This document shows positions 1 to 8,164 of a stretch of DNA of 64,000 bases, piece after piece (the stretch's first letter is position 1; each line of letters begins with the position of its first letter). The stretch is taken from contig NZ_CP047958.1 in assembly GCF_014304815.1 (NCBI RefSeq), positions 1,860,001 to 1,924,000 of the forward strand. Reading direction: 5' to 3'. The translations under genes and the position numbers were made by a program. This DNA comes from Synechococcus sp. MIT S9220. Lineage in GTDB: Bacteria; Cyanobacteriota; Cyanobacteriia; PCC-6307; Cyanobiaceae. The notes below the pieces were generated by a model. The model was not told the origin of the DNA. It did not search any database and saw only the letters and a program-made list of their open reading frames with translations.

Positions 1-22
1 CGGCCTCGAGCCTCTCCCTTCC

Positions 23-748
23 TTGGATCTCAGCGAACGGATCCCGTCTCTGCAGCAACGGTCACGCCAGGGCCACAGCCTGCTCAAGCGCAGTCGCACC
101 GCCATCGCTTCGGCCGACCTTGTGCTGCTCAGCAGCTGGACGGCCTGGTTCGAAGGCCAGGGACCTCTGGTGGCGGCCTGCACCAGCGAGGACGACTGCC
201 TGCTGAGGCTTCAACGCAGCGCGGCCAACCTGTTGCTGTGTACGGACACCCTCGAGGGCGGCAGTGGCACCAGCCTCGTGCGTCGGGCAAGAGACCACAA
301 CCCCGACATCAAGGTGTTGATACTGCTTCAGCGCCCCATCCCGCGCACGATCCTGGATGCCATCGATGCCCGCTGCCATGGGATCTGCTCGGCGCAGGCC
401 ACCGGAACGGGCACGGTGGCGGCAGCGCTCACGGCCATCGACACCGACGGGCAGTATCTCGATCCACTGATTAGTGGCGTGTTGCACCACAGCAGGCTGC
501 GCTGCAGCGGCGATCAAGTGCCATTACAGGAACTCACCATGCGGGAAGAGGACGTGCTGCGCGGCCTCTGCCGAGGAATGACCAATCAGGAGATCGCCGA
601 CGCTTTAGTCGTGTCGATTGACACCGTGAAAACTCATGTCGGCAGCCTGCTACGCAAGTTGCCGGCCCGGGACCGAACCATGGCTGTTGTCACAGCATTT
701 CGTGAGGGGCTGGTGCAGGTTCCCACCAGGCCGCCGCGCTGGACCTAG
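23..748 (+). CDS. LuxR-family DNA-binding response regulator, possibly partial at 5' end
   Basis: A likely transcription regulator. The C-terminal part (about residues 168-230) is a LuxR/GerE helix-turn-helix: LTMREEDVLRGLCRGMTNQEI followed by a recognition helix around STDTVKTH-like sequence (SIDTVKTHVGSLLRKL). The N-terminal 150 residues have the alternating pattern of a receiver domain, but the usual phospho-acceptor Asp site reads LLLCTDTLEGG, so the acceptor is shifted or replaced and phosphorylation is doubtful. The first start codon in the window is TTG at 23, but the frame stays open to base 2, so the true start may lie outside the window. Target genes are unknown. Confidence 0.72.
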   Translation: MDLSERIPSLQQRSRQGHSLLKRSRTAIASADLVLLSSWTAWFEGQGPLVAACTSEDDCLLRLQRSAANLLLCTDTLEGGSGTSLVRRARDHNPDIKVLILLQRPIPRTILDAIDARCHGICSAQATGTGTVAAALTAIDTDGQYLDPLISGVLHHSRLRCSGDQVPLQELTMREEDVLRGLCRGMTNQEIADALVVSIDTVKTHVGSLLRKLPARDRTMAVVTAFREGLVQVPTRPPRWT

Positions 749-782
749 GGTCCTGGCCAGGCTGCAAGGGAGAAACGCGGCG

Positions 783-1364
783 ATGGCTCGCCGGCACTGG
801 CTCGATCCACTGGCCCGCAAGGTGCTCCAGGCCATGGGTGATCTACCCAAGGACTCCGTGCGCGTGGACACCAGCCCCTGGCCTGCAGAAGAAACAACGG
901 TCGCTCCGAGTTGGTGCATCGACGTAAACAGGGCCACGGCGGAACAGTGGCGCCAGTTACCTGGCTGCAGCGAAGTGATGGTTGATCAGCTGCTGCGTTT
1001 ACAGCAGGGCGGGGTGCAATTCAGCCAGATCGAGGATCTGGCTCAGCTGCTCGACATCTCGGAGAGTCTCTGCGAGCGGTGGAGACCCCATCTAATTTTC
1101 CGCTGGCACGGCGATGCCCCACAGTTACCCGAGCAGTCACCGCTTGATCTGAATGCCGCCAGCCCCACCCTGCTGGCCAAAACCCTCCCGTGGCCCGATG
1201 AGCGGCTGGAACGCCTGATCGCCGAACGACGGCGCGAACCGTTTCAGAACCTCGCGGATCTACAGGAGCGACTCTGCCTGCCCCCGGCGACGGTGGAGGC
1301 TTTGATCGGGCGTGTCCGCTTCGGGGCCAGACCAGCCGGCCCGAGCCTGCCGCCGCGAGGTTGA
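783..1364 (+). CDS. Helix-hairpin-helix (ComEA-like) domain protein
   Basis: Protein of 193 residues with two helix-hairpin-helix regions: one begins IDVNRATAEQWRQLPG (residues about 41-90) and the second LDLNAASPTLLAKTLP (about 122-180). HhH pairs of this kind bind DNA backbone without sequence preference, as in ComEA, but there is no signal peptide or membrane anchor here, so an uptake role is not supported. The ATG at 783 is preceded by GGGAGA; a longer reading frame starting at 636 overlaps the regulator upstream and was not used. The next gene begins within 10 bases of this stop, so the two are probably cotranscribed. Function is unknown. Confidence 0.72.
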   Translation: MARRHWLDPLARKVLQAMGDLPKDSVRVDTSPWPAEETTVAPSWCIDVNRATAEQWRQLPGCSEVMVDQLLRLQQGGVQFSQIEDLAQLLDISESLCERWRPHLIFRWHGDAPQLPEQSPLDLNAASPTLLAKTLPWPDERLERLIAERRREPFQNLADLQERLCLPPATVEALIGRVRFGARPAGPSLPPRG

Positions 1365-1369
1365 CGGCA

Positions 1370-1957
1370 ATGCCTTCCCCTCCTCGCCAGGGCAATCTTT
1401 TCGAGCAGCCCGCCCCTGCTTCTCATGAGAACGAACCTGCTGAATGGGCACTGAATGAGCAGCAGCTACAAAGCTGGCAGGAACGCATCCACAGCTTCCA
1501 GAGCCCTCTCTTTGAATCCAACAGCCCCAGACAAGAGCAAAGCAGCCTGTTCGGTAGTGAAGAGGCTGAAGCGGCCGGGGTTCAGCCTTTGTCGCTCAAA
1601 CCACTGCCGCTGAGTTTCTGGCGCTGGCCGCAAAGCCCCCATCAAGGGGCGGCGTTGTACTGGGTCATGGATCGACCCGCCGGCCTGAAACACCCGATCC
1701 TGCTTTACATCGGAGAAACCATGGCGGCCGATCGGCGTTGGAAGGGGGAGCACGATTGCAAGGCTTACCTCGCGGCTTATCAGGAAGCCTGCGTGCACTG
1801 CGGTCTGAGCTGCAGAACCAGCATTCGTTTCTGGGGCGACGTGCCCAGAGCCACCAAGGCGCGGCGGCAGTTGGAACAGACCCTGATCCATCGCTGGCAG
1901 CCGCCGTTCAACAAGGAAACGCGCGATCGCTGGGCCACGCCGTTTCAAGCCGACTGA
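1370..1957 (+). CDS. GIY-YIG-like nuclease family protein
   Basis: Protein of 195 residues. The C-terminal half resembles the GIY-YIG fold: a strand and tight turn YWVMDRPAG with LLYIGET (YIG half of the motif, about residue 110), then a helix with conserved Arg/Lys, and an ending EQTLIHRWQPPFNKETR typical of this group, where the Glu and the Asn-Lys near the end are conserved in GIY-YIG proteins. The N-terminal 80 residues are polar and probably disordered. The first half of the motif (GIY) is not clear, so catalysis is uncertain. ATG at 1370 is chosen; a TTG at 1361 overlaps the stop of the gene before it. Confidence 0.6.
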   Translation: MPSPPRQGNLFEQPAPASHENEPAEWALNEQQLQSWQERIHSFQSPLFESNSPRQEQSSLFGSEEAEAAGVQPLSLKPLPLSFWRWPQSPHQGAALYWVMDRPAGLKHPILLYIGETMAADRRWKGEHDCKAYLAAYQEACVHCGLSCRTSIRFWGDVPRATKARRQLEQTLIHRWQPPFNKETRDRWATPFQAD

Positions 1958-2006
1958 GCACAGCTCCTAGCATCGGTTCAGGCAACGGCTCAGGCATCAG
2001 CTCTCC

Positions 2007-3497
2007 ATGAAAATCTCCCTCTCTCCGGCCACCCCTGAGGCCTGGAGTGGTTCGGTTCTGGCGCTCGGCATACCCCAGGACGATCCCCAAGGCCTGGTGG
2101 AGGCGATGGAACAGCGCTTCAACATTCAGCTGAAGCAGTGGCTGAAGCAGAAGCCCTTCACAGGCAAGAGCGGTGACTTAGCCAGCCTTCAATTGCTGCG
2201 CGGTGACTGCACCACCCTGGTGCTGCTGGGGCTGGGAGAGGCCGGATCCATCGAACGCGACAGCCTGCGCATGGCCGCAGCGGCCGCCGCCCGCGCAGCA
2301 CAGGGGCAGGGAGGCTCCCTTGGGCTGTTGCTGCCGTGGGGATCCGTAGACCTCATCGCTGATGCCACTGCCGCTGCTGAAGCTGTGCGCCTGGCGCTCT
2401 ACAGCGACTTGCGCTTTCGCAGCAAGCCCGAACCCAGCCCACGGCCGGAACAGGTGGAGCTGCTGGGCCAATGGCCAGCGGGCCTGACGCAGACGCTGGA
2501 CACAGTTCATCCGATCTGCGCCGGCGTGGAGCTCGCCAGGGAACTGGTGGCGGCACCACCCAACAGCGTGACCCCGGAGGAACTGGCCCGCACCGCGGCA
2601 GCTCTGGCCCATGAGCATGGTCTTGAGCTCACCGTGCTGGAACGATCCGACTGCGAGGAGCGAGGCATGGGCTCTTACCTGTCGGTCTGCCAGGGCTCGG
2701 ACATGGCTCCTAAATTCATCCACATCACTTATCGGCCCAGCGGAGTCGCCAAGAAACGACTGGTTCTGGTGGGCAAGGGACTCACCTTCGATTCCGGCGG
2801 ATACAACCTCAAGGTCGGTGCCGCCCAGATCGACATGATGAAGTTCGACATGGGCGGAAGCGCGTCGGTCTTCGGAGCGATGCGCAGCATTGCTGAGCTG
2901 CGCCCTGCAGGAGTGGAGGTGCACATGGTGGTGGCCGCCTGCGAAAACATGATCAACGGCTCCGCGGTTCACCCCGGCGACATCGTCACGGCATCCAACG
3001 GCACCACAATCGAGATCAACAACACCGATGCGGAGGGACGCCTCACCCTCGCCGACGCCCTGGTGTATGCCTCCAAGCTCAAGCCCGACGCCATCGTTGA
3101 TCTGGCAACGCTCACCGGTGCTTGCGTGGTCGCCCTCGGTGATGAGATCGCCGGACTCTGGACCCCGGATGATGCGCTCTCGAGTGATCTGGAAACCGCT
3201 GCAAGCGATGCCGGAGAAGGACTCTGGCGCATGCCGATGCACAGCTCCTATCGCAAAGGCCTCAAATCGCTGCTGGCCGATATGAAGAACACCGGACCTC
3301 GCCCCGGTGGATCGATCACCGCCGCTCTGTTCCTCAAAGAGTTCGTGGATGCCGGCATTCCCTGGGCCCACATCGACATTGCCGGAACGGTCTGGAGTGA
3401 CAAAGGTCGCGGAATGAATCCCTCCGGCGCCACGGGCTACGGGGTCCGCACGCTGGTGAACTGGGTCATGAAACAGGCCTCAACCGCCGAGGCCTAA
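2007..3497 (+). CDS. pepA: Leucyl aminopeptidase (M17)
   Basis: Cytosolic M17 aminopeptidase that removes N-terminal residues from peptides, needing two metal ions. Of 496 residues, the C-terminal catalytic domain is fully recognisable: VGKGLTFDSGGYNLKV (Lys257, Asp262, Lys269), FDMGGSASVFG (Asp281) and NTDAEGRLTLADAL (Asp341, Glu343, Arg345), which are the metal ligands and catalytic residues known from E. coli PepA. Length is normal for the family. It follows the GIY-YIG gene by 49 bases on the same strand. In some bacteria PepA also binds DNA; nothing in this sequence tests that. Confidence 0.97.
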   Translation: MKISLSPATPEAWSGSVLALGIPQDDPQGLVEAMEQRFNIQLKQWLKQKPFTGKSGDLASLQLLRGDCTTLVLLGLGEAGSIERDSLRMAAAAAARAAQGQGGSLGLLLPWGSVDLIADATAAAEAVRLALYSDLRFRSKPEPSPRPEQVELLGQWPAGLTQTLDTVHPICAGVELARELVAAPPNSVTPEELARTAAALAHEHGLELTVLERSDCEERGMGSYLSVCQGSDMAPKFIHITYRPSGVAKKRLVLVGKGLTFDSGGYNLKVGAAQIDMMKFDMGGSASVFGAMRSIAELRPAGVEVHMVVAACENMINGSAVHPGDIVTASNGTTIEINNTDAEGRLTLADALVYASKLKPDAIVDLATLTGACVVALGDEIAGLWTPDDALSSDLETAASDAGEGLWRMPMHSSYRKGLKSLLADMKNTGPRPGGSITAALFLKEFVDAGIPWAHIDIAGTVWSDKGRGMNPSGATGYGVRTLVNWVMKQASTAEA

Positions 3498-3523
3498 ATT
3501 CACCTCTAAGCCGATCAAGCTGC

Positions 3524-3778
3524 ATGGCCTCCAGCCCTCTTCGCTGGTATGTACGCGCCCAGCTGGGTGTTTTGCTATTGCCGGCAGGTCTATGCCTGTT
3601 CGGGGAGGCCGTCAGCCGCAGAACACTCCAGCTGGCAGGAAGCGACGGTGGTCCCTGGTGGTGGTACGGCACGCTCAGCCTGATCGCCATTAACGCGGGC
3701 GTAGGGCTGATGATCGAATCCGGACTGCTGCGTGGTTATCCCGGGCGCCAAAAAACAAGGCCAGAAACGCAGGATTGA
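3524..3778 (+). CDS. Small membrane protein of unknown function
   Basis: An 84-residue protein with two predicted membrane segments, about residues 11-30 (LGVLLLPAGLCLFGEAV) and 46-65 (WWWYGTLSLIAINAGVGLMI), and a charged C-terminal tail. It starts 26 bases after the pepA stop on the same strand. I do not recognise the family, though the hydrophobic pattern and codon use look like a real gene. A role in the inner or thylakoid membrane is possible but not shown. Confidence 0.6.
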   Translation: MASSPLRWYVRAQLGVLLLPAGLCLFGEAVSRRTLQLAGSDGGPWWWYGTLSLIAINAGVGLMIESGLLRGYPGRQKTRPETQD

Positions 3779-3816
3779 GAAGCCGAATGATCTGAGTCTT
3801 CAGAGCCAGATCTCTC

Positions 3817-3993
3817 TCAGGACGCAGCAACCATCGTCAGAGAACGAGGATTTTCGAGCGCATGAATCTGCCAGCGTGCCCTCTCCGAACAACTGGCCAT
3901 GACGCGCTCTAAATCGTCGGAAGCCTGTTTCGGGGATGGATACGGACCAACATGACGCGTCACGAGACCGTCTTTGATGGTCAGCAGATACAT
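3817..3993 (-). CDS. Conserved-looking 58-residue protein of unknown function
   Basis: A short minus-strand gene that falls under a 60-codon cutoff and is easily missed. It begins MYLLTIKDGLVTRHVGPYPS and continues with an amphipathic helix PKQASDDLERVMASC, ending SLTMVAAS. AAAGG lies 7 bases before the ATG, a good ribosome binding site. The beta-strand/turn/helix pattern and the codon bias look coding, and another longer frame over the same bases (3800-4006) is full of Cys/Ser/Arg and looks like its shadow. It stands alone, with msrA ending 179 bases upstream. Confidence 0.6.
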   Translation of the reverse strand: MYLLTIKDGLVTRHVGPYPSPKQASDDLERVMASCSERARWQIHALENPRSLTMVAAS

Positions 3994-4171
3994 ACAGACC
4001 TTTCACAACTCACTGCAGAATGGTACGCAGTCCAATCTGTATCGTCGATGGCGTAAAACCCGCACCTTCACTGAGAAGTCACTGAATCGGAGCGCAACGA
4101 TCGCTACAGAATTTCCTCAGATTCCCGCAATCAAACCATCAGAAGTTGATGCGCCCCGCTGTCGACAACGA

Positions 4172-4807
4172 TCATTTCGTCCAAGCATCTCCGCTGCGAG
4201 CTTGCTCACCCCAGACCTCATCGAGGCGTTTATCTCGTCCGCAAGCCCAGCGGTAGTACTTGTACTTCACTGAATTCAATTCGGCAAAATTCTGGTGGTA
4301 ATCCTCAGCAGGCCAGAACTTTTCAAGAGGTTTGATCTCCACCTTGAGAGCGGATTCAAACACACCGAGCTCCTTGGCAGCTGCTGATTGACTGGCAAGA
4401 GCCTCCCTGGTCTGCTGATCATCACCGGTGAAAATCACCGGTCGGTAGGAGTCGCCGCGATCACAGAACTGACCTGCACCGTCGAGGGGATCCACATTGC
4501 GCCAATACGACTGGAGAAGCTTCGGATAACTGATCTTTTCGGAGTCAAACAGCACTTCCACCACCTCCTGATGCCCGGTGGTTTCAGCACTCACCTGGTT
4601 GTAAGTCGGCTCGGAAACACTGCCGCCGCTGTAGCCGCTTTCCACCGAGATCACTCCTGGAAGTTTCTCCAGATCACTCTCCATGCACCAGAAACAGCCC
4701 CCAGCCAGCACGGCGCTCTGCTCCTCAGCAAGCACTGAAGCAGGTGAGACCAGGAGCAGAGCTCCCACAACCATCGACAACAGGATCTGAATCACAAACG
4801 AGTTCAA
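4172..4807 (-). CDS. msrA: Peptide methionine sulfoxide reductase A, exported form
   Basis: Reduces the S-epimer of methionine sulfoxide in oxidised proteins. The catalytic motif [16 protein letters not shown] is present near residue 37 with the nucleophilic Cys, and the family blocks [20 protein letters not shown] and EDYHQNF follow. Residues 1-27 form a signal peptide ending ASVLA, so this MsrA likely works in the periplasm or lumen. The start chosen is TTG at 4807, which overlaps the lpxB stop (TTGA); an ATG at 4774 would give a shorter signal without a basic N-region. It is the last gene of the lipid A cluster. Confidence 0.92.
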   Translation of the reverse strand: MNSFVIQILLSMVVGALLLVSPASVLAEEQSAVLAGGCFWCMESDLEKLPGVISVESGYSGGSVSEPTYNQVSAETTGHQEVVEVLFDSEKISYPKLLQSYWRNVDPLDGAGQFCDRGDSYRPVIFTGDDQQTREALASQSAAAKELGVFESALKVEIKPLEKFWPAEDYHQNFAELNSVKYKYYRWACGRDKRLDEVWGEQARSGDAWTK

Positions 4808-5982
4808 GTAGACAGCTGATCGAGAATGGCGGCAGCAGCGCGATCGGTCACTCCCGGCTCCCCCAGCGTTTGGCGCAGCCGTTCATAGCCACTCAGCATC
4901 GTTTGGCGCGCTTCAGGGTTCTCCAACAGCGGAATGGCTTGGGCAAGCAACTGGTCGGCAGCAAAGTCTTCTTGCACAAATTCGGGAACCAGCCGCTCAT
5001 TGAGGAGCAGGTTCACAGGCGAAATGTGATCCACATGGAAGCCCAACACATTGCGCGCCACCCAGGCCGTCAACCGGCTCACCCGGTACCCCACCACCTG
5101 GGGCACCCCTTGTAGAGCCAGCTCGATATTCACTGTTCCCGACTTTCCAAGCGCGAGATCCGCCGCGCTGAACAGGGCCGGTTTCAGCGCATCCGCATCA
5201 GCAGCTGGAATAACCCGTCCACGCACACCGGCGGCTTCAAGCCCTTCCTGCAGGTCACGCTCGAACCGACTGAGGCCTGCAGGAACCATCACCATCAACT
5301 GGGGATCACGTGCCTGCAAACGTGCAGCCACCTCAACAAGCGCAGGCATCAAATAGCGCAGCTCCTGGGGCCTGGATGCGGGCATCAGCAACAGCAGCCG
5401 TCCTTTCGGATCAAGACCGAGCTGTCGACAAGCCTCAGCACGGTCGGGCTTGCCTGCAGCAAGATCAAGCAGAGGATGACCAACCCAGGTGACCTGCGCA
5501 CCATGGGATGCATAGAAGGATGCTTCCTGGGGGAAGATCGCCAGGATGCGATCGGTAAAAGACAAAAGGCTGCTCGTGCCGTTGTCATTCATACGCCAAG
5601 CCCATTCCTGTGGGGCGATGTAGTAGGTGATCGGCACCTCAGGCAATTTGCGGCGCAGACGCTTGCCCAGACGCACATTGGCGCCCATGTAGTCAATCAG
5701 CACCACTGCATCGGGAGGCCTGGCACTGAGCTGCTTATTGACACGCGACTGCAGCTTCAACGTCGGCACGACCTGGGGAAGATGCTCCAGCAGACCGATC
5801 GAACCCAGTGGAGCCGTATCGGCAAGCAGTTCCGCACCGGCTGCATGCATCCGTGGTCCCCCCAAGGCCAGCACCTCGAGATCGAGGCTCCTCAGGCGAG
5901 CTTGGCGATGAAGAGCCTGAACCAGAAGGCTTCCCTGAAGATCACCAGACACCTCACCGGTGCTGATCAGCACACGCACCAT
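4804..5982 (-). CDS. lpxB: Lipid-A-disaccharide synthase
   Basis: Joins lipid X to UDP-2,3-diacylglucosamine to make the lipid A disaccharide. The 392-residue protein begins [20 protein letters not shown], the LpxB hallmark (GExSGD), and carries [20 protein letters not shown] and the nucleotide-binding region [20 protein letters not shown]. It is a membrane-associated glycosyltransferase of family GT19. Its ATG overlaps the lpxA stop by 4 bases and its stop overlaps the msrA start, so it sits in the middle of a tightly coupled operon. Confidence 0.96.
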   Translation of the reverse strand: MVRVLISTGEVSGDLQGSLLVQALHRQARLRSLDLEVLALGGPRMHAAGAELLADTAPLGSIGLLEHLPQVVPTLKLQSRVNKQLSARPPDAVVLIDYMGANVRLGKRLRRKLPEVPITYYIAPQEWAWRMNDNGTSSLLSFTDRILAIFPQEASFYASHGAQVTWVGHPLLDLAAGKPDRAEACRQLGLDPKGRLLLLMPASRPQELRYLMPALVEVAARLQARDPQLMVMVPAGLSRFERDLQEGLEAAGVRGRVIPAADADALKPALFSAADLALGKSGTVNIELALQGVPQVVGYRVSRLTAWVARNVLGFHVDHISPVNLLLNERLVPEFVQEDFAADQLLAQAIPLLENPEARQTMLSGYERLRQTLGEPGVTDRAAAAILDQLST

Positions 5983-6836
5983 CAGCGGCCACCGACAGCA
6001 GGCATGGGGCCACGCCGTCCCTGACTGATCGATCCCTCGAGGAAGGAGCAGAGATGATCGGCAAGAGGCATCAGGGGCTGCTCACGGGCCAGCCGCAGAC
6101 CCTCAGCGATGACGTGGTCTGAGCGATAGAGCAGTGCCCAAACATCCTGAAGCTGCTTGATTTCCTGACCCTGATCCTTGCGATCAAGTCCGCGCCTGCG
6201 CAGACCCACGCGGTTGAGGCCGCGCACCCTTCCAGGATGACCCTCAACAAGGCAATAGGGAGGCACATCCCTGTCCACTCTTGTCATGCCTCCAACCATG
6301 GCCATTCCGCCGATCTGCACGAACTGGTGGATTCCCAAGCATCCACCGATCACAGCCTTGTCCTCGATCAGAACATGACCGGCAACTTGGATGCCGTTGG
6401 ACATCACGATGCCGTTGCCCAGAAGGCAGTTGTGTCCCAGATGGCAATAGGCCATCAACAGGTTGTGGTCGCCGATGCGGGTCTGCTCACCCTCGTCCGT
6501 CGCCCGGTTGATCGTGACGCATTCACGAATGGTGTTGTGATGTCCGATCACCACCTCTGTCGGAGCTCCCTTGTACTTGAGATCCTGAGGCTCCAGCCCG
6601 AGGCAAGCACCGGGGAAGATCTTGTTGTGGTCACCGATCACAAGTCGACCATCAAGCACCGCGTGAGGCCCGACCCAGGTGTTTGAGCCGATGCGAACAT
6701 CAGGACCCACGACGGCACCAGGACCGATCACAACACCGGCGGCGAGCTCAGCACGAGAATCAACCACCGCAAGCGGATGAATCTGGGGAGGACGGTCCTC
6801 AGCAGTCACGGCGGGGGATCGCTGTTCACTCATCAT
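5982..6836 (-). CDS. lpxA: UDP-N-acetylglucosamine O-acyltransferase
   Basis: First step of lipid A synthesis: transfers an acyl chain from acyl-ACP to UDP-GlcNAc. The 284-residue protein shows many hexapeptide repeats of the left-handed beta helix ([20 protein letters not shown] and onward) and the active-site region [10 protein letters not shown], where the histidines match those of E. coli LpxA (His122, His125). The C-terminal helical part follows GLRRRGL. ATG at 6836 is used; TTG at 6842 and ATG at 6833 are also possible. It follows fabZ with a few bases between and overlaps lpxB by 4. Confidence 0.96.
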   Translation of the reverse strand: MMSEQRSPAVTAEDRPPQIHPLAVVDSRAELAAGVVIGPGAVVGPDVRIGSNTWVGPHAVLDGRLVIGDHNKIFPGACLGLEPQDLKYKGAPTEVVIGHHNTIRECVTINRATDEGEQTRIGDHNLLMAYCHLGHNCLLGNGIVMSNGIQVAGHVLIEDKAVIGGCLGIHQFVQIGGMAMVGGMTRVDRDVPPYCLVEGHPGRVRGLNRVGLRRRGLDRKDQGQEIKQLQDVWALLYRSDHVIAEGLRLAREQPLMPLADHLCSFLEGSISQGRRGPMPAVGGR

Positions 6837-6838
6837 GC

Positions 6839-7303
6839 TCAATCAACCAGCGAGAACATGAGCTCGCCTGAGCAGACCAGCTGACCATCCACAGTGGCCT
6901 CCGCCTTCACCTTGCCAAAACGCTTGCGTTTGAGACTCAGCAGCTCACAAGTGATCAGCAACTGATCACCTGGAATCACCGGACGGCGGAAGCGAACGCC
7001 ATCGATACCAGCGAACACAAACAGACCTTTGGGCAGATCTGGCATCTGGGTGACGATCAGGCCACCCACCTGTGCCATGGCCTCAACGATCAACACCCCG
7101 GGCATTAACGGGCGCCCCGGGAAATGGCCCTGGAACTGAGGCTCATTGAGCGTGACGTTCTTGATGGCCACTGCTTTTTCACCGGGCACATGCTCCAGAA
7201 CGCGATCCACAAGCGCGAAGGGATAGCGGTGGGGGAGCAGACCCATGATCTGCTCCGCGGTGAGCAGAGGCTGAGCTGCGGCGGTAGCGGAGGAGGAAGT
7301 CAA
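6839..7303 (-). CDS. fabZ: 3-hydroxyacyl-ACP dehydratase
   Basis: Dehydrates 3-hydroxyacyl-ACP in fatty acid elongation. The 154-residue protein has [15 protein letters not shown] (catalytic His) and [20 protein letters not shown] (catalytic Glu), both diagnostic for FabZ. Its substrate pool is the one LpxA and LpxD draw on, which fits its place between lpxC and lpxA. The only start upstream of the conserved region is TTG at 7303, six bases after the lpxC stop. Confidence 0.96.
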   Translation of the reverse strand: MTSSSATAAAQPLLTAEQIMGLLPHRYPFALVDRVLEHVPGEKAVAIKNVTLNEPQFQGHFPGRPLMPGVLIVEAMAQVGGLIVTQMPDLPKGLFVFAGIDGVRFRRPVIPGDQLLITCELLSLKRKRFGKVKAEATVDGQLVCSGELMFSLVD

Positions 7304-7309
7304 ATCGTT

Positions 7310-8164
7310 TCAGCGCTGAGCATCGGATCGATCGGCCAAAACCGCTGCCAGGTCGGTATGCAGACCATGGGAGCCGCGGTAGACCAGCACCTGCGCCCGC
7401 GGAAAACCCACAAGGGCCAGATCACCGATCAGGTCCAGAAGCTTATGGCGCACCGGTTCATCGGGATAGCGCAGAGGTGGATTCAGCCATTGGTCGCCAT
7501 CACAGACCAGGGCATTATCGAGGGCTCCACCTTGAATCAGCCCCGCTGCACGCAGTTGATCCACCTGCTCACGGAAGCCGAAGGTGCGGGCCGGAGCGAT
7601 CTCTGCCACGAAGCTCTCTGGCGTCAGCTCCAGGGCACATTGCTGACGACCGATGGCCGGCTGGGGGAAATCAATCACACCCACCAGCATGAACTGCTCA
7701 GCTGGAGTAGCGGTGATCACACTGCTGCCTCGATGCAGAGCGATCGGTTGCTGCAGTTGCGGACGAGCGGGAGCAGGCGTTGATGCCGGAACAAGACCAG
7801 CCTCAGCGATGGCTTCCACCCATCCCTGAGAGGAGCCGTCCAAGAGGGGGATCTCGCTACCTTCAACTTCGAGATGCACGTGCGTAAGACCACAGCCGGC
7901 GATGGCTGCGAGCAGATGTTCCACCGTGGCGAGCTTGCGATCACCCAGCTCAAGGGTGGTGCAGAGCGGACTGTCTCGCACTTGCGAAGGCTCGAGCTTG
8001 AGCGGCTCACCGCCGTTTGCTGGCCAGCTCACCCAGACGCCCGGCTGAGACGAAGGCTGAAGGGTGACGGAGACCTGATCACCGCTGTGCAGGCCGATGC
8101 CGCTGCGGCGGGCTGGTCCCGCCAGGGTCCAGGCTCCGTCGTAATCATGAGGCAAAAAGCCCAT
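7310..8164 (-). CDS. lpxC: UDP-3-O-acyl-N-acetylglucosamine deacetylase
   Basis: Zinc enzyme that commits UDP-3-O-acyl-GlcNAc to lipid A synthesis. In 284 residues it shows SGIGLHSGDQVSVTL, the first zinc ligand region VEHLLAAIAGCGLTHVHLEV, and the second HKLLDLIGDLALVG (His and Asp ligands). This is slightly shorter than E. coli LpxC (305), as is usual outside the enterics. The ATG overlaps the bamA stop (TGATG), so translation of the two is probably coupled. No LpxD gene lies in the cluster within this window. Confidence 0.96.
   Translation of the reverse strand: MGFLPHDYDGAWTLAGPARRSGIGLHSGDQVSVTLQPSSQPGVWVSWPANGGEPLKLEPSQVRDSPLCTTLELGDRKLATVEHLLAAIAGCGLTHVHLEVEGSEIPLLDGSSQGWVEAIAEAGLVPASTPAPARPQLQQPIALHRGSSVITATPAEQFMLVGVIDFPQPAIGRQQCALELTPESFVAEIAPARTFGFREQVDQLRAAGLIQGGALDNALVCDGDQWLNPPLRYPDEPVRHKLLDLIGDLALVGFPRAQVLVYRGSHGLHTDLAAVLADRSDAQR

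Noticed and set aside
2178-3371. 397-residue frame antisense to pepA
   Set aside because: Lies wholly inside pepA, which is certain from its metal-site motifs.
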